Positions 58,127 through 64,000 of a stretch of DNA of 64,000 nucleotides are shown in pieces (within the stretch, counting starts at the first letter, position 1; the number at the start of each line of letters is the position of its first letter). The notes beneath the pieces are model-generated. The model made no database searches and was not told the DNA's origin. It was given only the letters and a program-made list of their open reading frames with translations. Position numbers and translations under genes: made by a program. The DNA is from Verrucomicrobia bacterium LW23. GTDB taxonomy: Bacteria; Verrucomicrobiota; Verrucomicrobiia; Methylacidiphilales; UBA1321. Location of the stretch: assembly GCA_003054695.1 (NCBI GenBank), contig QAZA01000053.1, positions 168,224-232,223 on the forward strand, given 5' to 3'.

Positions 58127-59791
58127 GTGTGCACAACTTTTGAGAAGCTCGCGTCCTGGTACGGCGAGCGCGGGGAACACTTTCTGAATCAGTGTGGATT
58201 TGCATTGATCTGCATTTGCTTTCTCGCTGCCACATGGCGAGTGATGGCGCGCACGGCCACGCTCGCAGACCCGTCCGTTATTACCATCCGCATCGCACAC
58301 TGGAACCTGGAGTCCGGCGTTAGGGAAGGACTGGACGCGGTGGCACGGCAGTATGAAAAGATCTGCGCCGCGCACGGCAAAAAAGTGCGCATTGAGCAAC
58401 TGGCGATTCCCGAGCAGGTCTATGCAAGCTGGTTTATCACCCAGCTTGTCGGAGGCACCGCTCCGGATCTTATGTCGATTGGTCCGGGAAGCAATGACGA
58501 GAGGCTGGCTCGTTACTTCCAACCTTACTCGCCCTGGCTAAGCGCCGCCAATCCTTACAACGCCGGCACGTCGCTGGAGGGCGTCCCGTGGCGCAGCACA
58601 TTTGTCGATGGCATGCAGGGCGCTTACCGCCAGGAGTTGCTGGATTACTACACGGTGCCTTTCACTATTCTGACGACACGCGTCTACTACAATAAGGCGA
58701 TGTACGCGCAGATTTTCGGCAGTCGTCCGTTACCGGGGAACTACGCGGCGTTTATCGCCATATGTGCTGAGACGGCGGCGTGGGCCAAGGCGCATGGCAG
58801 GCCCGACCTGTTTCCCATTGCGGGAAGCAGATACAACGGTGCGCTGGTGCTGAACAGCCTTCTCGGTAGCCAGACCCAGAGATTCAGCCTTCACAACAAT
58901 CGCGGTCTTACACTCGCCAACGTAGCGGAGGAGAACATAACGGCGTATCTGCGCGGCGAGTGGAGCATGGATTCGCCCGAAGTGGTCTCCGGGCTGAATC
59001 TGATGCAAAGCCTCATTCAGTATATGCAGCCCGGCTTCAGCCAGCTACAGCGCGAGGACGCAACGCTTCACTTTATTCAGCAGCACTCGCTCATGATCGC
59101 TACCGGCGCCTGGGACCGCACCAGCATTGAGCAGGAGGCGCCCTTTCCCGTAGGCGTATTTCGCGTCCCGGTACCAGGCCCGGATGATCCTGTGTACGGA
59201 AAATTTGCCCTCGGCCAGTACGCCGAAGCAGGCGGTCCTGGCAGAGGCGGATTCGGCCTTTACAGGGATTCGCCGAACATCGAAACAGCGGTCGATTTCT
59301 ACCGCTACTTCACATCCATTCCTGGGAGTGAGCTTTTTTCAAAACACAGCGGATGGCTTCCCGCCATCGCAGGAGCACGAATATCTCCGGCGCTGGAGCC
59401 TTTTCGCCCCGATACCGAAGGCTACCCGCCCGGCAGCGACATGAACAATGGGGCAGAGTCCAACCGATTGTGGGAGAACAACTTTTATCTCCTGACCAAA
59501 ACGCCGGGCGATTCTGGCCCGTTCCGCCGTGCCATGTCCGTGGAAATGCGAAGCGCCTGCCTTGAAGACATGCGCCTGGCCGCTCGGGCCCGCTTGCGCT
59601 CGATCAGTCGTATGGACGTGGCGATCGGCGGATTTTGGTGGCAGACGCACGGTGCCGGCAGACTCTCCTCATCCTCGGGGCGTCCTTCCGCACTATCGGC
59701 AGAGAAGCTTGGCGAAGTCATCGAAAGCCAGAACGCCCAGGAATCCACCTGGTATCGCTATCGCCGCGAGATTCAGGATCTGGCAAAGTAA
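58127..59791 (+). CDS. Extracellular solute-binding protein family 1 (orphan)
   Basis: 554 residues from a GTG at 58127; an upstream start cannot be excluded. One N-terminal hydrophobic segment (CGFALICICFLAATWRVMAR) anchors or exports it. The mature part begins SVITIRIAHWNLESGVREGL and has VYASWFITQLVGGTAPDLMS, YYTVPFTILTTRVYYNKAMY and YFTSIPGSELFSKHSGWLPA, all usual in sugar-binding proteins of ABC importers. It is about 100 residues longer than typical, with a helical C-terminus. No permease or ATPase gene is adjacent, so its transporter must be elsewhere. The substrate is likely an oligosaccharide. Confidence 0.82.
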   Translation: MCTTFEKLASWYGERGEHFLNQCGFALICICFLAATWRVMARTATLADPSVITIRIAHWNLESGVREGLDAVARQYEKICAAHGKKVRIEQLAIPEQVYASWFITQLVGGTAPDLMSIGPGSNDERLARYFQPYSPWLSAANPYNAGTSLEGVPWRSTFVDGMQGAYRQELLDYYTVPFTILTTRVYYNKAMYAQIFGSRPLPGNYAAFIAICAETAAWAKAHGRPDLFPIAGSRYNGALVLNSLLGSQTQRFSLHNNRGLTLANVAEENITAYLRGEWSMDSPEVVSGLNLMQSLIQYMQPGFSQLQREDATLHFIQQHSLMIATGAWDRTSIEQEAPFPVGVFRVPVPGPDDPVYGKFALGQYAEAGGPGRGGFGLYRDSPNIETAVDFYRYFTSIPGSELFSKHSGWLPAIAGARISPALEPFRPDTEGYPPGSDMNNGAESNRLWENNFYLLTKTPGDSGPFRRAMSVEMRSACLEDMRLAARARLRSISRMDVAIGGFWWQTHGAGRLSSSSGRPSALSAEKLGEVIESQNAQESTWYRYRREIQDLAK

Positions 59792-59929
59792 GGTGAGCCA
59801 GATTGTCGATTCTTCTCACCGAACCATACCTCCCTTGTGCCGCGAGTGTAGACCAGTATCTTCCATTGCCCGACCAAAAGCGTCCGCGGAAACCGTAGTC
59901 CTCCCCAATCGTGGAAAGGAATTCACATC

Positions 59930-60778
59930 TTAAGTTCGCTCAGACACTTCCGCCTTTTGCTCGACGTCTCCTCGCTTGCGCTTGATCTTACTGGGCGAGG
60001 TTGATTCGTAATTGCCCTTTCCCAGCTCCGTCAAAGTACCCTGGGTAAGAATGCGTCGCATCTCCACGAGGGCCTTATTCATCATGCCCGGCACAACGAT
60101 TGTTTCACCGCTCATCAGACCCTCATATCCGGCTTTCGCCACATCCTGAGGGGCCATGACATTGTTGCCCTGGAATCCCTTTGCGTCTTCCATTCCTGCT
60201 TTCGTAAAGAAGTCGGTATCAGTGGCACCAGGGCAGAGTGCGGTTACTTTGATATTGGTATCCTTGAGCTCCGAAGCCAGCCCCTGAGACCACGAGAGCA
60301 CAAAAGCTTTTGTGGAGTGATAGACATTCAGCAGCGGACCCGGCATGAATCCGGCAACGGATGCGGTGTTAAGGATCCAGCCTGAGTTTTGCGTGAGCAT
60401 GGAATGCAGGAAGATCTTTGTCAGCCGGAGCGGTGCTTCTACATTGACACGCAGCATGCCAAGGTCCTGGTCAATGGTGATGTCCCAGGAGTTTCCGCGA
60501 ACGCCAAAGCCTGCGTTGTTTACCAGAATACTGACGACCATCCCTTTCTCAGCGAGTTGTCCGGCGATTTCCAGAGCCGAGTCGGGTTCCGCAAGGTCTT
60601 TTGCGATAACGCAGACCTCGACTCCACATTCGGCTACAAGCTCGCTGGCAACTGCCTCTAACTCGTCCTGCCGGGGAGCGACCAGTACCAAAGGATGACC
60701 GTGTCGGGCAAATTCGCGAGCCAGGTACATGCCTATACCACTGGAGGCTCCTGTGATCAGAGCTGTTTTTGTTTCCAT
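59930..60778 (-). CDS. SDR-family oxidoreductase (DltE-like)
   Basis: 282 residues. TALITGASSGIGMYLAREFA (NAD(P) site), VSILVNNAGFGVRG, WILNTASVAGFMPGPLLNVY HSTKAFVLSW (Ser, Tyr-x-x-x-Lys), LCPGATDTDFFTKAG. The C-terminal 35 residues are basic and polar (KGNYESTSPSKIKRKRGDVE) and exceed the usual SDR end. It stands downstream of a zinc alcohol dehydrogenase and an SRPBCC protein on the same strand, a trio frequently seen in stress-related clusters. Substrate unknown, perhaps short acyl or lipid aldehydes. Confidence 0.9.
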   Translation of the reverse strand: METKTALITGASSGIGMYLAREFARHGHPLVLVAPRQDELEAVASELVAECGVEVCVIAKDLAEPDSALEIAGQLAEKGMVVSILVNNAGFGVRGNSWDITIDQDLGMLRVNVEAPLRLTKIFLHSMLTQNSGWILNTASVAGFMPGPLLNVYHSTKAFVLSWSQGLASELKDTNIKVTALCPGATDTDFFTKAGMEDAKGFQGNNVMAPQDVAKAGYEGLMSGETIVVPGMMNKALVEMRRILTQGTLTELGKGNYESTSPSKIKRKRGDVEQKAEVSERT

Positions 60779-60834
60779 TGCTATTTTGTTTTAATGTGAG
60801 TATGGGTTTAAGGAGACGGTGGGGTACCGCCCCA

Positions 60835-62004
60835 TCAGCACTTCAGTACGATTTTGGTTACTTCGTTCTTATTTTCGTCGAAGATTTTGTATCCGTTGGC
60901 CGCGTCATTAATGGACAGCCGATGCGAAATGATTTCGCTAGGCTTAATTTTGCCATCCTTCAGCAGTTGAAGGCCTGTCCGCATATACTTGGCTATATGG
61001 GTTTGGCCAGTCTTTATGGTAAGAGCCTTGTTCATTAGAGCACCCATCGGCACTTTGTCGGCCATACCTACATATACGCCCGGTAGCGAAACAACGCCTG
61101 CCTTGCGGCAGGAAAGAATGACCTGGCGGAGGATCTGCGCGCTGTCCGTCGTCATCATCAGCGTCTGCTTTACCGTGTCGTATAGCCCGACAGCGCCGTG
61201 ACTTTCCGCCTCGTAACCCACCGCGTCGATGCACGCGTCCGGACCCATGCCGCCAGTCATCTGCTTTAGGCGATCCACAATTTCGTCCTCGTTGGAGGCA
61301 TTCACAATGGTAGCTCCGGCCTGTTCCGCGAGTTTCAAGCGCCCGGGAACGACATCAATAGCTATGACTTCATGCGCCCCAAGCAAATAGGCGCTGCGAA
61401 TAGCAAACTGACCGATCGGTCCGCAACCCCACACCGCTACTGTATCGCCCGGCTGGATACTGCAGTTCTCAGCAGCCATATAACCGGTGGGAAAAGCGTC
61501 CGTAAGCATCGCAAGATCATCGTCATCCAGCTCCGAAGTGACGCGTGCAGGGCCGACATTGGCGTAAGGTACGCGTACATACTCCGCCTGGCCGCCGGCG
61601 TAGCCTCCCATGAGATGCGAGTACCCAAAGATTCCAGCTGTGGCATCGCCGTTCATCTTTTTGAGGAAGTACGATTTGGGGTTCGTATTATCGCAACAGG
61701 AATAGTGCTCCCGCTTACAGAAGAAGCAGTGGCCGCAAGAAATAGCAAAGGGAATAATGACACGATCGCCCACTTTCAGATCTTTAACATCAGGTCCCTT
61801 TTCTACAATAGTACCCATAAACTCATGACCCAGAATATCGCCCTGCTCCATCATTGGCACGGTTCCGTGGTAAAGATGGAGATCCGATCCGCATATAGCG
61901 GTTGTACTTGTTTTGATAATGATGTCGTCGACAGCAAGGATCTTGGGATCCGGGACTTCTTCTACACGCACATCACGCGTTCCGTACCAGCAAAGTGCTT
62001 TCAT
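60835..62004 (-). CDS. Zinc-dependent alcohol/formaldehyde dehydrogenase-like protein
   Basis: 389 residues. The catalytic zinc site is seen in TTAICGSDLHLYHG and ILGHEFMGTIVEKG; the structural zinc cysteines in CGHCFFCKREHYSCC; the NAD site in VAVWGCGPIGQFAIRSAYLL. The order and the MKALCWYGTRDVRVEEVPDP start match glutathione-independent formaldehyde dehydrogenase-like (FdhA-type) MDR proteins. Oxidises an alcohol or aldehyde, cytosolic. It ends 56 bp before the SDR gene and starts 4 bp after the SRPBCC gene stop, so the three are likely one operon. Confidence 0.92.
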   Translation of the reverse strand: MKALCWYGTRDVRVEEVPDPKILAVDDIIIKTSTTAICGSDLHLYHGTVPMMEQGDILGHEFMGTIVEKGPDVKDLKVGDRVIIPFAISCGHCFFCKREHYSCCDNTNPKSYFLKKMNGDATAGIFGYSHLMGGYAGGQAEYVRVPYANVGPARVTSELDDDDLAMLTDAFPTGYMAAENCSIQPGDTVAVWGCGPIGQFAIRSAYLLGAHEVIAIDVVPGRLKLAEQAGATIVNASNEDEIVDRLKQMTGGMGPDACIDAVGYEAESHGAVGLYDTVKQTLMMTTDSAQILRQVILSCRKAGVVSLPGVYVGMADKVPMGALMNKALTIKTGQTHIAKYMRTGLQLLKDGKIKPSEIISHRLSINDAANGYKIFDENKNEVTKIVLKC

Positions 62005-62008
62005 TATA

Positions 62009-62521
62009 TTATTTATTACCTTTGGATTGACCGTTGATAGTGGGTACTACTCCTGCTTCCATAAGTGCCTTAAACCGGGACAAATCGTCCGAAATTTGCT
62101 TATCCGGCTCTTCGCCGAAAAACATTGCCACCCACCGGGCCAGTTGGCCGCCCGGAGGCGCGTATCTCAGCGTCACGGTTACTCGAGTGCCCCGGTGAAC
62201 TGGAGCCGGATCAAAATGAACGCTGCCCTCGTTTGGGACATCGGCTCCGGGCATTGATTTCCATGCAATCACCTTGCCGGGGGTATCGGCGGTGGTTGCC
62301 GCGTCCCACTCCACTTGAGTATCGTTTGGCCCCTTGGCCACCCAGTGAGTGCGATTTAGTCCCGCCGGCCTTACGCTGACGAGATGTTGCATGAAGAGCG
62401 GAAACTTCGAAAAGTCTTTCCACCTCTCGTAAAGTTCGTCCGCACCACGATCGATCGTGACGCATTTTTTTAACTGCACGTCCGATGATTTGTTGGTTCC
62501 GGGGATTGATTGTGCGTCCAT
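62009..62521 (-). CDS. SRPBCC-family (polyketide cyclase/START-like) protein
   Basis: 170 residues. CVTIDRGADELYERWKDFSK FPLFMQHLVSVRPAG is the usual opening of a coenzyme-Q-binding/SRPBCC hydrophobic-pocket domain, followed by THWVAKGPNDTQVEWDAATT, VIAWKSMPGADVPNEGSVHF and TRVTVTLRYAPPGG. No catalytic residues; such proteins bind lipids or isoprenoid compounds. First gene of the three-gene minus-strand run with the dehydrogenase and SDR. Confidence 0.9.
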   Translation of the reverse strand: MDAQSIPGTNKSSDVQLKKCVTIDRGADELYERWKDFSKFPLFMQHLVSVRPAGLNRTHWVAKGPNDTQVEWDAATTADTPGKVIAWKSMPGADVPNEGSVHFDPAPVHRGTRVTVTLRYAPPGGQLARWVAMFFGEEPDKQISDDLSRFKALMEAGVVPTINGQSKGNK

Positions 62522-62841
62522 TCATCCACTCAAGGCAATGCGCGTACCAATCTGCGATTGAAGCTGGATTAAATGGCATCCGCCTCAGGGAAATCGTTTC
62601 TTTCAGGAATCCCGTTCTATAATCTGATAGAAAAAAGTAATGCCATTTTGCATTGCGACCGGTTTAGCTGGCAAATGTTGCAAGTTGCAGTGTTGGATCA
62701 CGTCCTTTTTATTCTCTTACTATGAGGGCTGCTATAGAGGGGGATTTATATAATAAGGTTGATATAATAACATTGGTGTTGCAGCGGTTTTCCCTTTCAA
62801 AAACATTAAGCTTTTTTAAGATGGAATAGTAAGATGCAAAC
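62522..62841. other. AT-rich non-coding interval
   Basis: No gene seen. Contains the promoters of the divergent SRPBCC operon and the broken LysR gene; a run resembling AAGCTTTTTTAAG lies at 62808-62820 but has no clear function. Confidence 0.4.
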
Positions 62842-63125
62842 ATGGAACTGCGACACTTACGGTATTTCGTGGCAGTGGCCGAGGAGCTCAGTTTTACCAG
62901 GGCTGCCACCCGGCTGCAACTTGCCCAACCATCCGTGAGCAAACAGGTAAAGAATCTGGAAAATGAGCTGGGAGTAACTCTCTTTGATCGGTCACAGTAC
63001 AGACTAAAGCTTACCGCACCGGTGCTTCCTTTCCGAGTCCAAAACTCTTCTTGCACAGGCAGAGCGCAATGCGTCCGCTGTCAGAGAATCCAAAAATCAG
63101 GCACTGAAACAGCTGCGACTAGAGC
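62842..63125 (+). pseudogene. LysR regulator gene, frameshifted and truncated by IS630-type element
   Basis: The frame opens like the intact LysR at 31667: [59 protein letters not shown]. After codon about 60 the sense moves to the other frame ([30 protein letters not shown]), matching the linker helix of the paralogue. The similarity then ends near 63115, where IS-like sequence begins. So the gene has lost its effector domain and carries an indel near 63023. Its divergent neighbour is the SRPBCC-dehydrogenase-SDR operon, probably its former target. Confidence 0.85.
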
Positions 63126-63690
63126 GGTTTCAATACGCTTGTATACTGATATAGGAAGTGTTAAAAGCTCGTGGAGATGAAGGCATTATCAATGGATGTA
63201 CGGGAGCGGATTGTGTCGAGTGACGACGAGGGTACCGAGACGCAGGAGCAGGTGGCGGCGCGGTATCGGGTGTCGTTTGCGGTGGTCAAGAAGCTGCTGG
63301 CGTTGCGGCGGCGGACGGGGTCGGTGGCGCCAGTGGGGCATCGCGGGGGGCGTAAATCGATGTTTACGCCGGCGCGGCGGCGCTTGATTTCGCATCTGGT
63401 GCGGCATCTGCCGGATATCACGCTGGCGGAGTTGCGCGAGGCGCTGGGGCTCACCTGCGCGCTCTCGACGCTGCACTACGTGCTTGTCGCGATGGGGCTG
63501 ACTTTTAAAAAAGACGTTGCGCGCGGACGAGCTGGCGCGCGCTGACATCAAAGCGGGCCGGCGCCGGTGGAAATCCAAACGGCGCAACTGGCATCGCAGC
63601 CGCCTGGTCTTTATCGACGAGGCCGGGGCGAAAACCAACATGACGCGCCGCTACGGTCGCTCGCGGCGCGGGCGGCGCTGCCACGACATA
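63126..63690 (+). mobile_element. IS630-type insertion sequence, 5' part only
   Basis: The first transposase frame runs 63171-63545: MDVRERIVSSDDEGTETQEQ, VAARYRVSFAVVKKLLALRR RTG (N-terminal helix-turn-helix), DITLAELREALGLTCALSTL. At a T4A6 run (63503-63512) the sense passes to the +1 frame as TLRADELARADIKAGRRRWK, then RLVFIDEAGAKTNMTRRYGR (start of the DDE domain with the first Asp). It ends at RRGRRCHD near 63685, where a different transposase begins on the other strand. The left end lies in or just after the LysR relic near 63120, where CTAGAGCGGTTTC may mark a TA target plus terminal repeat. The shift at the A-run may be programmed slippage or decay. Confidence 0.75.
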
Positions 63691-64000
63691 CGTGGGCCCA
63701 GTTCTTCTGCTCCACGTGGCCGTTGTCGTCCTTGTGGTAGGGACGCGACCAGGTGAAGCCCACTGCTTTGCCCGAGGGCCGCTCCTGAAAGTAACGCACC
63801 AGGTGCCAGTTGAGGAACTCGCTGCCGTTGTCGCAGTCAAAGCCCAGCAGCGCAAATGGCAGCGCTGCCTCCACCTCGCGCGTGGCCGCAACGATGCCTT
63901 CGGCGCCCTTGTTCCACACCGCGCGGTTGCATGTCCAGCCACTGTGGATGTCGGTGTAAGTGACGCTCCAGATAAAGTCGCCCTCCAGAGACGCGCCGCA
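63688..64000 (-). pseudogene. Central fragment of DDE integrase-type transposase, runs off right edge
   Basis: Reading leftward from the window edge: LEGDFIWSVTYTDIHSGWTC NRAVWNKGAEGIVAATREVE, AALPFALLGFDCDNGSEFLN (DDE Asp), WHLVRYFQERPSGKAVGFTW and SRPYHKDDNGHVEQKNWAHV (DDE Glu). After this, near 63690, it meets the IS630-type sequence and similarity ends. The 5' part lies outside the window and the 3' part is lost. The transposase relic at 37218-37671 is the N-terminal part of this same family, so copies of one IS type have been active at both places. Confidence 0.8.

Noticed and set aside
57869..58522. 217-codon minus-strand frame reaching into the non-coding interval
   Set aside because: Mostly antisense to the solute-binding gene, no protein-like features.
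1..64000. CRISPR arrays, tRNA or rRNA genes
   Set aside because: No regularly spaced repeats, no cloverleaf with a CCA-type end and no rRNA-like stretch was found by reading; small RNAs cannot be excluded.

Overview
The window looks like a chromosomal segment of a Verrucomicrobiota bacterium in the Chthoniobacter/Spartobacteria neighbourhood. The main pointer is a four-gene run of prepilin-like proteins (41.6-46.9 kb) that matches what I recall as the Verru_Chthon cassette, next to a LacI-type regulator and a secreted heparinase-like enzyme. Most of the window is moderately GC-rich. The segment at 0.4-3.4 kb is clearly more AT-rich. No rRNA, tRNA or CRISPR array was seen. All assignments come from reading the sequence; no database search was run.

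Layout. 0-4.2 kb: an accessory island with a minus-strand operon (GHKL ATPase, STAS-like protein with a winged helix, unknown 125-aa protein, cysteine-cluster protein) converging on a partial cysteine-peptidase-like gene. It abuts a broken nucleotidyltransferase/winged-helix gene. 4.3-6.9 kb: HxlR regulator, DinB-like protein and MATE exporter around a perfect palindrome. 7.0-8.1 kb: small ORFs and gene relics, including half an ABC-F ATPase. 8.4-11.5 kb: tightly overlapped KaiC-like ATPase, histidine kinase and response regulator. 11.5-14.4 kb: decayed conjugative-element material (TrbI/VirB10-like fragment, two paralogous small proteins, an RHH-like protein) and a cupin relic. 14.5-22.2 kb: Tat-signal SDR, then glycan genes (clan-A glycosidase-like protein, two paralogous glycosyltransferases, UDP-galactopyranose mutase) and an SPW-repeat membrane protein.

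22.2-37 kb: a GH2 glycosidase divergent from an AraC regulator, then a stretch suggestive of oxidative or desiccation stress: two manganese catalases, a phytoene-desaturase-like oxidase, a lipoamide-dehydrogenase-like flavoprotein missing one redox cysteine, an OBAP/DUF1264 protein, a LysR regulator, a second clan-A glycosidase-like protein and an ABC exporter. 37-37.8 kb: transposase relic. 37.9-48.1 kb: heparinase-like lyase, the prepilin cassette and LacI regulator, with two near-identical palindromes placed as if they were its operators.

48.7-57.4 kb: an eight-gene minus-strand operon for a heptose-containing, probably carbamoylated surface glycan (two GT9, two GT4, SDR, GmhB-type phosphatase, NodU/CmcH carbamoyltransferase, GT2), mostly with 4-nt overlaps. 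58-62.5 kb: an orphan solute-binding protein and a three-gene SDR, zinc alcohol dehydrogenase and SRPBCC run. 62.8-64 kb: a LysR paralogue broken by an IS630-type element, which is itself joined to a fragment of the same transposase family seen at 37 kb.

The best candidate for an undescribed system is the 437-3389 operon. Other items worth checking are the shared palindromes around the prepilin cassette, the single-cysteine dehydrogenase-like protein, and the overlapped KaiC-kinase-regulator operon.
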